A stretch of DNA of 64,000 nucleotides from Echria macrotheca (taxonomy: Eukaryota; Ascomycota; Sordariomycetes; Sordariales; Schizotheciaceae), in assembly GCA_030411725.1 (NCBI GenBank), contig MU839831.1, positions 1,550,001 to 1,614,000 on the forward strand, read 5' to 3'. The position numbers and the translations under genes were made by a program. Shown in pieces: positions 54,863-64,000 of this stretch (position 1 is the first letter of the stretch; each line of letters begins with the position of its first letter). Under the pieces are notes generated by a model. The model was not told the origin of the DNA. It saw only the letters and a list, made by a program, of their open reading frames with translations, and did not search any database.

Positions 54863-56203
54863 TCAATAACCCCCACCAGTATTATTACCATCCGCTCTCC
54901 CCCGGGGATCCCGACTCCCATCCCAAAGATGCAACTCATTCCTCGTCACATTCGTCCCCCACCTCTGCGGCGCCGCTTGTCCCGCTCCTCCTCCTCCCGC
55001 AGGTCCAGGCCGTAGCGCGTACGGCGGTGCCGGCCCTGTATCGCTATTATGGTGTGAAGGAGGGGGATGATGATGTGGCTCGTTATTATCAGAACTAGGC
55101 AGCTCGGAGAGCATGAGGGGTGTTTCGAGTTCCGAGAGCGGTTGGAGGTGGTGGTGGTGGGGGGGCTGGTGTGAATATGTAGAGGATGAGATGTTGCTCA
55201 TGCTCATCATGCTCATCGTGCTACTCGCGTGGCCGGGGTAGGAGCGCATCTGGGGACTGGAGTGGGCGCTGCCTGGGTTGCTGCTTAGCGGTGGGGACTG
55301 TGGAGGAAGATGTTGAGCTTGGTAGCCGGGGTAGAGTTGTTGCTGTTTTGTTGGAGTGGAGGGGGGGTGTGCGAGGAGGTTGAAGGTGGAAGCTGAGGCT
55401 GAGTGGGCGTGGGATCCTGTAGGTTCTGTTAGTTGAGCTTCGAGAGGATTGGCCGCGGATAAGGAGAACATACCTCGTTGCGGAGCAAGGGCCGGGCTGT
55501 TGTGTGGCTCGTACGGAGAAACTGCGCCGGTGATGAAGGGCGTCGTGTACGAGTCGCGCTCTCGGTCGGAACGCCTCCGGAACCATCCTCTTTTGTAGGC
55601 CACGAATATGAAAATGGCACCTGCTAGTGCGATAGCCGCCGCGCCGATTGCGATGCCTGCCACCGCGCCGGTAGATAGTCCGGCTTGCGTGGGGGCTGCC
55701 GTGGCCGGAAGGCCAGTCGATGTGGTGGTCGGTGTTGTGGAGGCTGATGTAGATGAAGATGTCGAGGTCGCAGTCGCTTTAGTCGATGTCGCGGACCTTG
55801 TGGTGGATGACTTTGTCGTTTGCGCGCCGCCCATCGAGATGAATGCCGCGCGCGCGGTCGAGTTGGAGCTCAGCTTTGCCGGGGCGAGACGGTTCGACGG
55901 ACACGAGCCATTGGAGCACGGGTTGGTGGTGCAACAACCCAGAAACGGCGGTGACGTCTTTTGACATGTGTACCAGAGTGCGCTTCCGCTGCCGGAGCTG
56001 CTGCCACCGGCGCATTGCTGGGCCGGAATGTCTTTGAAGCTGTCGGCCGAGAAAGTGGCCGGCTTGAGGTCTTTCGTCGGGCAGGTGCCCTTGCCGTCGG
56101 CGCAGGGGTCGCTCGTGCAGCAGCCGACGAACTCGGTCGCGTTTCCCTGGCAGATGTAGAACTTGCCGCCGTTCGGGCAGCTGAGGCCGAATCCGTTAGA
56201 CAT
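54863..56203 (-). CDS. Single-pass cysteine-rich surface protein
   Basis: Modelled as exons 56203-55474 and 55416-54863, 427 residues, with a 57-bp canonical intron (GTATGT, CTAAC, CTACAG) that is stop-free and in frame; retention gives 446 residues. The extracellular-looking part holds two similar Cys modules: FYICQGNATEFVGCCTSDPC and WYTCQKTSPPFLGCCTTNPC, each followed by a GTCP or GSCP turn. A Ser/Thr-rich stalk (residues about 120-170) leads to a membrane helix (VAGIAIGAAAIALAGAIFIF) and a basic stop (KRGWFRRR), then a long Pro/His/Ser-rich cytoplasmic tail with poly-His. The layout recalls Wsc/Mid2-type cell wall sensors, but the Cys pattern is not a WSC domain and no signal peptide is evident, so orientation is inferred. 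Confidence 0.8.
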   Translation of the reverse strand: MSNGFGLSCPNGGKFYICQGNATEFVGCCTSDPCADGKGTCPTKDLKPATFSADSFKDIPAQQCAGGSSSGSGSALWYTCQKTSPPFLGCCTTNPCSNGSCPSNRLAPAKLSSNSTARAAFISMGGAQTTKSSTTRSATSTKATATSTSSSTSASTTPTTTSTGLPATAAPTQAGLSTGAVAGIAIGAAAIALAGAIFIFVAYKRGWFRRRSDRERDSYTTPFITGAVSPYEPHNSPALAPQRGMFSLSAANPLEAQLTEPTGSHAHSASASTFNLLAHPPSTPTKQQQLYPGYQAQHLPPQSPPLSSNPGSAHSSPQMRSYPGHASSTMSMMSMSNISSSTYSHQPPHHHHLQPLSELETPLMLSELPSSDNNEPHHHPPPSHHNSDTGPAPPYALRPGPAGGGGAGQAAPQRWGTNVTRNELHLWDGSRDPRGRADGNNTGGGY

Positions 56204-57401
56204 ATTGATGTGCCTTTTGCTGTCGGCAAGGGGAATTAGGGGTGAAGACGGCAGGCTGTCCGCTGGTTCATCGCGAAGCAGGAAACAGAAGGAAGAGAGA
56301 TCAAGTCTGACATATTGACGGATCCAACGCGTTTAGTAGTATCCCGGTATCTGTGAGAATTTAGGATATGCCGTTGGCTGGCGGCTTAGACCCTGGCCGG
56401 GTTGCTGCTAGGCTGCTGTCGCTGTCGGTGCTGAGCCACCAACCGCGGTTTTCCTCAACATGTCAGCACCGGGGTCAGGCCACTACTAACGAAGGGTAGA
56501 TACCGCTTGCGCTGGATGGACCTTTGCCGCTCTGGGAATCGTGATTGAAAGAAATGAGGAGACAAATATTACCTGGTGCAAGGAACACAGTCGTCTCAAC
56601 TCTCCTAAGACTCGATGGACACCAAGAAGAACACTTCTTGCTTTCGACCCTTTTGTTCGCGAAGTAAAATATTGCCAAGTCAAAGGATGCAGAATCCCGT
56701 TCGCTGCACCAATCACCTTGCAGAAGGAGGCCCGGGAATCGTTGACGCCGGGAGTAAGAAGCGAAAAAGGTGTGCAGGGAGGCGGGCGCTGCATTTACCC
56801 CCAAAATAGTCGCACCGCAGCCCTGCAAGATGCGAGGTGGTGTCGACATCACATTCGGCAGGAAGCACCGCCTCCCGTTCCTGCCCAACTTCAGACCGCC
56901 CCACGTCCCACAAGGCAGGAGGGGGCCGGATCGAGAAAGAAGCTGTCCGCTGCGTTCTGCTCAACACCAAAAAAACTTGGACCAACGACGTCAGCCAGTC
57001 GTTCATCGAGATTGTGGAGCCCGAGTCAGACAAAAGCTGCAAAGCAGTTTGGTGCGAACTCCGATGCTGCCTTCGGGTCCTGGTAAAACTCGGCAACGGA
57101 CGGAAAGAACAGCTACACAATGTCACGTCGGCCACGCGGAAATGCCCCGACACGCTGGGACGCGCATCGAAAAGGACCCGATGACTGGACGCGATGCTTT
57201 TCGGTACGGCCTGCCCGTTCTCGAACGATCACCGTTACACCTTTACAGCGCAGACGTCGCACCGTGGGAGAAGATGACTCAATCGTTTGAAGAAAACCGG
57301 TCCATATCGGCCCTTTCGGTGGGATAAAACCCCGTGCGGTCTGCAGGAAAAGAAAAGATGTCCAGAAGAGCTCCCCGGCTGAAAAGACGAAACTAGAGAA
57401 G
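56204..57401. other. Divergent intergenic region
   Basis: About 1.2 kb between the surface protein and the effector-like gene. Overlapping chance frames on both strands reflect balanced codon composition; no domain found in any. Confidence 0.5.
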
Positions 57402-58308
57402 ATGTGTTGCATATTTACAAGTTTGCTCTTTGCTGCCACGGTCTCGGCCGGTATCATTGCGAGCCATGGGCCAACGAGGGTATCCCCTAGAGGGAAAGAA
57501 CTTTTAGACCAAAGGTTGGCTGAATCTGACATCAAGGCGGTACCGATCCAGGCGCTAACAATGCTTAATATCCAGCTCAGGGACCAAAACCTACCACTCA
57601 CCAACTCCCATGGCGACTATAACAAATCAATTCAGCTGCGCCACCCTCGCACCCGGCCTCACGGCTGGCGACTGCAACTACATGGCCGCCATCGGCATGC
57701 TCGCTCAGGGGGCCAACCTCATGTCAGAGAACATAACCGCCGACAACACCAACGCGGACATCTGGATCGGCCTTGACGGCCCCAACACGTTCACGTTTGT
57801 GAACGGGGCAACCGTCCCCATCATCCTGATTATCTGGTACCGCGCCCTCGGCGACGATCAGGCCTCATTCATGAACGCCCGCCCGCCGCGGATCAGCTAC
57901 TCGCTCCCCACACGCGGCAGCGCCGTCGAGATCTCCCTCGCCAACGACGTGCCGGGCGCCTGGTCGGCGCTGTACGACCACACCACGCCACTTACAACGT
58001 ACGGCCAGATCGATAATACGATTGGCGAGTTTAGCACGGGCGAGTTCGCCACGGTTGACGTCTCGCGTCTGGTCAATATGTCGGGGAACCCGATGACGGT
58101 GCGCGTGTCGAGCGGGTGCGTGGCGGATATGGATCGGTGCGTGTATGCCTGCGACACGGGTACCACGTCATGCGGTGGGCCGGGGACGTACAACTTGCTC
58201 GGTTGTGGGGGGAAGAATGCGGTGCAGAGTGTGGATAAGGATGGGAACCCGTCGGGCGGGTGTCAGGGGTGGTCTAACGGCGGGCATGTTGATGTGATCA
58301 TGACCTAG
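57402..58308 (+). CDS. Small secreted effector-like protein (effector-5/Asp f 4-type)
   Basis: The core frame 57610-58308 is certain. Its pattern matches, from memory, a family of secreted fungal proteins: FSCATLAPGLTAGDCNYMAA, ADIWIGLDGPNTFTFVNGAT, IILIIWYRALGDDQASFMNA, RISYSLPTRGSAVEISLAN, VPGAWSALYD, GEFSTGEFATVDVSRLVNMS, and a Cys-rich end CVYACDTGTTSCGGPG with NPSGGCQGWSNGG. I propose an upstream exon 57402-57514 that provides a signal peptide (MCCIFTSLLFAATVSAG), spliced by a 61-bp intron (GTTGGC, GCTAAC at 57554, TCCAG) to 57576-58308, giving 281 residues. The branch and acceptor are good but the donor is weak. Alternatively the protein starts at MATITNQF without a signal. These proteins are expressed in host contact or stress in other fungi; function unknown. 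Confidence 0.75.
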
Positions 58309-60143
58309 CCGGTCACGGGGTGGTACTGATAGTGTCTTGATGGTGTTCCGATAATGTCAGCGAATTCGGTTTAGCCAGGCGCAGGGGCTACTTGGTTCTG
58401 GATAGCTTCTTGTTCTTCTCTGTTAGGGTACGTTGGATTTCAAAGACGATTACTGGTCAAAGTCATCTGTTTCTTGGAACTGATGAGTGTCCTGCGGCGG
58501 TAAGTTGACAGAGGTCCGAGCACTCACCGAATATCATCAGTCATTTCTGTTTGGTTGGGGATAGGAATCGAGGTGTACGTAGGCAAGGTAGACACGCTGG
58601 CCTGAAACGATGGTGCAGACTGCAAACGCTTTGTTCTAGAATGGAGTATTCAGCCGGTCCATAGATCGGTGGTTCTGGTTCCCTTGGTTCCTTCCGGCTG
58701 GAGCCATGGCTGTTGCCAAACCGAACCGGGGTCCGACCGATCGAGACACAAGCCACTTGTTGACCATTTTGATCCAAGAATATATGGGGCAGATGGCTCA
58801 GCAGCTGGGGCTTGAACTTGAAAACCCAACAAGCCACAGAGGGTCAATCCCATCTCCATCTGTTAAGGCTGAGAAAATGCATCGAGGAGGCCCCGCCGCC
58901 CCGGGATTCCGGGAATCTGGATCAGGCTGACACGTTTGTGTATTCCGAGGGCGCATGATGTTCTGGAAATTTGGTGGCGTTGACAAAACAATCAAATCGC
59001 CGCCTGTGGGATGCGGAGATTTTACCTGGGTTTTCTTGTCTTCCCTCGAATTTGAGATCCGACGAAAAAGGGATGATGAGGTTGCTGGAATCAGCTGTAC
59101 ACAGTAATGGTGGGGGTGGCCCGTGCTTCAACCAAGCTTTACCCCCCTGTCTTTTTCTCGGCGCTGAACGGGATCCAGGGAAATGTGAAACACGAAATTG
59201 AGGTGCTTGCCTTCTGTTTCCAGATCTTTCGTCCGCTTTGTCGTTGCTGATTATTCTGTCCAAACAGGAATCCGGTCGACCGACGCCGTTTCAGCCCCCA
59301 GATGACCTCTATCGTCGTGCAAAGGCATTCGGAATGGAGCCGATCGGGAAGGACCACGCTCTGCCTGGACCGACAGTCTGCAGATGGTGCAGATGGTGCG
59401 TTCCAGGAACACTCTTCAGCTGAGGCGCACGGGTGACATCTCAACCAAGTTGGCGAAGCAACTGTGCTTGACAGACCCCAACCCACCCCGCAAACACGTC
59501 GGAATCAAAAGTCGAGTGCGACGCTGCACCCCAGAGTCAGAGGACTGGGCCGACCTGTCATCCTCCCATCGGCTGCATATTCCGGGTGCGATCAAGGGGA
59601 AGCTGTGCGATTGATCTGCATACAAGAGATGGGAGCATTGTGAGACGGCAAGTCCAAGCTCCGACACGGCACGTCATGCCTGTGCCCAGCCCCGGCTCCC
59701 CCTCCCGCACTGAGGTTTTCATCGGAAGGATGTGTTCGGGAGAGCCAACTTGGCCATGCCGGGTGTTTACCGACCTTGCCGTTATCCACTACCGAGAACC
59801 CCGGGACCCTGCTGCATTGTGGTAGAGGCACCGATCGTCCGGTTCCGACAATGAGATCGACTCCCACTCGTCTCGTTTTCCCTCCTTCAGCATCTCCTCC
59901 CTCCAAATGGTGGCCTGGAAACCCGGGAGGGTCCATGGCGGCCGCGGCCTGTCCGATATCTCGGCGGCCATCCCCGCCTCTCAGGGCTGGGTCGGACATT
60001 TTTCCTTGATCCTTTTTTACTCTAGAAAGCCAAACATCCCCGATGTCAGCGCCGTCGGGACACTGCGCTGTCGGACCGGGTCCGTCGTTGTCGTTGCCGT
60101 TAAAGAAGACCAGAACGCCGCGGCGTGGCCAAGCCTGTCTCTC
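58309..60143. other. Long intergenic region, no supported gene
   Basis: About 1.8 kb. Numerous overlapping frames of 60-115 codons on both strands have no common domain, no signal peptide and no consistent splice structure. Read as promoter/terminator sequence, or a gene too diverged to recognise. Confidence 0.5.
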
Positions 60144-61623
60144 ATGTCAGGCTTCTTCAACGCCAGCGAAGGAGCACCAGGGTTGCCCGAGAACAGCTTC
60201 CCTTCCTCGACCTTTGCGTCACACACACCGCGCAATGGGACTGGCTTTCGCGGCACCAAGCCAAACTCGTCGTCGTCGAATAGAACAACAAGCGCCTTCA
60301 ACGGTCCATCGACGTTTCGGGTGACCCAGATGGAGGACTATGGCCCACAGGTCAACTTCACCATCTGGTTGCTAACTGCTCTGTCTGCCGCCTTTCTCGC
60401 GCTTCGGATATACTGCAAATTTCTTCGCCACCGGGGGTTATGGTGGGATGATCATGTTCTCATTGCTTCTTGGGTATGTTTCTCGGTCATATTCGCGAAC
60501 TATCCCTTGTTGACTTTCTGCCAGCTCGCCCTTGCAGCATCGAACGCCTTCGTCTCGGTTTCTATCAATCTCGGCTTCGGTCGACCGCTTTCGCAGTTCA
60601 ACTTCGATAATCTCGACATCTTCCTTCTCATCACCAACCTCGCCGGCACTTTCTCCATCTTGGCGGCGTGCTGGAGTAAGACGTCCTTTGCGATCACGGT
60701 GCTCCGCATATCATCGGGTTGGCTCAAGGCTTTGGTTTGGTTTACCATCATCACCGTCAACCTCTCGCTGGGGATAGCGGTTGCGATCACCTGGGGACAG
60801 TGCACGCCGATCGAAAAGATATGGCGGCCTCGGATAGATGGCACTTGCTGGCCAAAGAGTGTCCAAATTCACTACAATATCTTCACTGCGAGTAAGGAGA
60901 CTCCTTTTTGGACTCTTATAAACACTGCTTACGTGTGATAATCTAGTCTACTCGGGAACCATGGATATCGTGCTGGCGTTTGTCCCATGGAAGATGATCT
61001 GGTCACTCACGATGAACCGAAAGGAAAAGTTTGGTGTGTTGGTAGCCATGAGCATGGGCATATTGTGCGTATTTGCCTTCAAATTCCTGCTGCACGGACT
61101 AACAACACCGAACAGTGCGGGTATAACCTCGATCATCAAACTTACCCAGCTGCCAACTATTAACAACTCGAGCTTTACCGACTCGCCTTCCCAGCTGCTT
61201 ATTCTCGCCGCCGCAGAAAGTGCCATCACCATTATCGCCGCGTCCATTCCAATTTTGCGGGCTCTCTTACGCGATGCCATGCCGCCTCCCGGCCCCGCTG
61301 CTTTCTATCACAGCTATGAACTTTATACTGGGACCGAGAATTCTACAGGGACAGGCCGAAGCAGTACCATCATCACATCAGGAAACCGAAGTACAAGCCG
61401 TCTGAGCAAGGAGGTGTATCCGATGGGTCACCTCCGGCAGCTCAGCAAACTCAGCCGATTCAGCGGTCTTAGCATGGGTTTTGGCAGCAACAGCAATCGA
61501 AATAGCGATGCCCCGCCAGAAGTACCACCGGGAAAAATTATCCAGACTGAGGAGATCTCAGTCGAGTACGAAGTCAACAGCGGCCCGAATCAGCAGTGGA
61601 CTGCGATCGGGAGAGCTATATAA
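60144..61623 (+). CDS. Rhodopsin-domain integral membrane protein
   Basis: Four exons: 60144-60473, 60525-60891, 60947-61064 and 61116-61623, totalling 440 residues. Introns 1 and 3 (51 bp each) are stop-free and in frame; intron 2 runs GTAAGG to TCTAG. Alternative start at 60327 (MEDYGPQVN) if the first 61 residues are leader. Family signs: NFTIWLLTALSAAFLALRIY, HRGLWWDDHVLIASW, CWSKTSFAITVLRISSGWLK, GQCTPIEKIWRPRIDGTCW, TMDIVLAFVPWKMIWSL and GVLVAMSMGILFAGITSI. This is the same Fung_rhodopsin superfamily as the gene at 8.5-9.8 kb but a distinct subgroup. The cytoplasmic tail is Ser/Arg-rich with RSSTIITSGNRSTSRLSK. A leading N-terminal Asn/Ser/Thr-rich segment may be extracellular and glycosylated. 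Confidence 0.88.
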
Positions 61624-64000
61624 TGTCGGAGGATACACGACATGGGCATTGGGAGGTCCGGTTTGCATAGCGGGTGTTGCAGCGTTTAACGGGTACTCAG
61701 GTGACTTGGCGCTCGTATGTTATCACTAGCGGTTTGACATTTGGTGTTATTTCTGGGCTTGCATGACAATTTGGGCTTGTATACCACGGTTGGTTGAATA
61801 ATTTTGCATTTGGCTGGGGCGGCGTACGGTATGGTCTGGGAAATATCCGAATCGTTTGACTCCTCGAGTTGCGGACATTAGCTGTGAGTGTTGGATTGCC
61901 TAGACAATATTGTTCAGATATCAATGGAGCAGAGCAAGTTCCACAAATACTATCCGGGATCAAGCGGCGGCCAGTGATGTTGGAGTCTTCCAATTGAGTT
62001 TGTTCAACACTGACGTCTCTTGCCACATGGTTCCCAGCCGGCGCTGGTGGGTTCCTGATCCAAGTTTGAACTGAACGACTCGCTCCTTCCCCGCTGAGAT
62101 GGAGAGTGAAGAAAATTTTTCCCCAGTTCCACTTCTAAGCACTCAGGACCGCTCGAGTATCTTCGCCGGAACTCGCCCTGAGTCTCCCCAACCGCGTCAC
62201 TGACTGCCAGGATATTTGCATATCGAGTTTGGCCTCGAGTTTCGTTGACTCGCCGCGTCGTCTTCGGCGTACTACATGTCATGATAGAGCTCTCGCTGCC
62301 GTGAAACACACCAAACAGACCTCGAACTTCAAGCGCGATTCGTCACCATGTCAACGAAAAAATCTTTCGAGTCTTCTGAGTGTTGAAGCTGCAGCCTGTC
62401 ACTAACGTCGTTAACAAAGGTGCAATCAGGTCGAGGATGGAACCTAGGCCTCACCCCCAAACCAAGAGTCTCAGCGGCAAACCAAGGGGCATCTTTCGAT
62501 GCGTCAAGGCTAATCCGCTGGTGGTTACACTGGAGTCGAAGTCGAGAGATGACATGACCCTCATGAAGGTGTTGGAGAAGTCCCGAGCTGGAAATCTGCC
62601 TTCTCCAGGCTCCCCGCGACACGGATACAGCGGCGTGGTCAGAAGAAAGGGCATCGTATCAAATAACCGAAGCCCCTTTTCGTATTCCTTTCAGGTGAAG
62701 GGACCATGCCAGCCCGGATTCACTCAGCGCTGCTGTTTACTACAAGATTCCAGCAACATACGAACTGAAGCTCAGGGCACAGAAAATAGCGAAATGACGC
62801 AACAGGCACCAACCGACCATCTTCGGGGCACAGTGCGGGCTCGGGCCATCCGAAGGCATTCGGACGAGTGCAAACCGGGTTGCAACAGTGGTACGGATCA
62901 CGGGCTGTGCCGCTCCCAACACTCACGGGACTGTGCCACGGAAGGAAGATTAAGATGGCGGAATCCAGACACCGGTTTGTCGATGTTCTGCGCGCTTGGG
63001 AAATGACAAAGTCAAGCGCGTCGTGCCAAGCTGTGTCGACCAGAGTCGAGAATGCCTAAAGTCCCCCACGGTTACACCGTCTTTCTCCGAATGCCACGGC
63101 CAGCTGTCAGGCGCTTAGTCGGCAATTAGATTAATTGTGTGGCGGAGATGGGGCCTTGCTGACGCCCAGTTCGCACCTGATGAGGGCACGATGGGAACAG
63201 GACCAGATCGACCGAATCTCCAACTTCCCAAACAGGGAGCCAGCAGTGACTCAGCGAATCCGATGCATATCGTCCATCCGGGCCGTCAGATGGAGGCCAG
63301 TCTTTGGGTCTGCTAACCGTAGGACTCTCTCTCACCGACGGTGCCGCCATGATGCAGCTCACGAGAATCCACCAGAGCGGAGGGAAGTTTCCCCCTAGGG
63401 CTGCAGCACGTCAGGTCTATTGGCTACCATCGAATTTGTGGCAGCTTTTCACTCGTGTCCAGCACAAACGATTTGTGGGTTCGGTCGATCCTTCACTCCA
63501 CTGCCAAGCCAAGGGCCGAGAAACGCAGCGTTCTATCGACCGGATCGCCGCAAAGACCGAGGATGGGGGCCGAAACGGCCGTCGATTGGCCGGTTGGTTC
63601 CGAACTGAGGGGAAGGACCTTGGGGTCACCGCCGGGGATCGTCTTCGGCCCTCCGCCGCACCGTCATCGCCGACCCGGATTCTCGTATCGATGCAACACT
63701 CAGGTTGCAACGAGCAATCGTCTCGACAGGCCCTTGTTACGTTGCAGGTTAAGCATCAATATCGATTACCGGCGCCGTGATGAATAACATCTCGCTTGTG
63801 ACCTCTGACTAGGCCAGCATCAGGTGGTCCGCATAGCCGACGACGCGCCCCGCGCCGTGCCGCAGAAATATTGACAGAGGTGCCTTGCCAGTGGTATCTT
63901 CGGAGGAGAGTTGTCAACATGCAAATCCCCAGCTTCTCCGGAAACTCTCTGGCGCCGACGACCGCGATCGTCCGGGGTGGACGAAATGAGCCGCATACTC
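61624..64000. other. Terminal region without supported gene
   Basis: About 2.4 kb from the receptor stop to the window edge. The longest frame (62380-63006, 208 codons) is basic, low in aromatic residues and lacks a domain; the frame at 63304-63780 likewise. A gene beginning beyond the right edge may have its promoter here. Confidence 0.45.

Noticed and set aside
62380..63006. 208-codon plus-strand frame near the right end
   Set aside because: Basic, poor in hydrophobic residues, no domain, signal peptide or splice structure; treated as chance.
1..64000. CRISPR arrays, bacterial operons or prophage-like modules
   Set aside because: No spaced direct repeats, no Shine-Dalgarno-led clusters; intron-rich genes and a class II tRNA with internal promoters identify a eukaryotic nuclear genome.

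Overview
The window is nuclear DNA of a filamentous ascomycete (Pezizomycotina, most likely Sordariomycetes). Genes are GC-rich and carry short introns of about 48-130 bp with GTRNGT-type donors, CTAAC/CTGAC branch points and YAG acceptors. The gene content is typical of these fungi: rhodopsin-domain membrane proteins, a lipase-NACHT protein, sphingolipid C9-methyltransferase, small secreted proteins and SesB-type hydrolase domains. No bacterial-type operons, CRISPR arrays or intact transposons were seen. I modelled splice sites by hand and checked reading phase across each junction; no RNA evidence was available.

Layout, left to right. 1-8 kb: a truncated fungal trafficking-type protein with AP-1 ear-binding motifs (-), the Fe-S scaffold CFD1 (+), S-adenosylmethionine decarboxylase (+) with a short uORF in its leader, and a four-helix membrane protein with a Gly/Pro/Met-rich tail (+). 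8-17 kb: a rhodopsin-domain membrane protein (-), a GH64 glucanase (+), a 17-bp tandem repeat, an F-box protein (+), then an AT-rich gene-poor island. 17-29 kb: a D-2-hydroxyacid dehydrogenase (-), a small membrane protein (-) and a 7.4-kb gene for an unrecognised protein of about 2,474 residues (-). 28-36 kb: a small secreted protein resembling only the C-terminal domain of RNase T2-like enzymes (+), sphingolipid C9-methyltransferase (+), a DmpA-type aminopeptidase (-), a cAMP-receptor-like GPCR (-) and tRNA-Ser(CGA) (-). 37-47 kb: a hypothetical protein, a lipase-NACHT NLR-like protein of 1,059 residues, two small unknowns, a foldback element and a fungal C2H2 zinc-finger protein. 48-64 kb: a secreted S10 serine carboxypeptidase (-), a dynamin-family GTPase (+), a single-pass cysteine-rich surface protein (-), a secreted effector-like protein (+) and a second rhodopsin-domain membrane protein (+). 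The last 2.4 kb shows no supportable gene.

The genes do not form one pathway. They look like a mix of housekeeping functions (CFD1, spermidine synthesis, glucosylceramide modification, Fe-S assembly, tRNA) and accessory functions for sensing, secretion and self/non-self response. The most novel object is the giant coiled-coil, single-membrane-segment protein at 20.4-28.0 kb, which carries several recent-looking internal tandem duplications.
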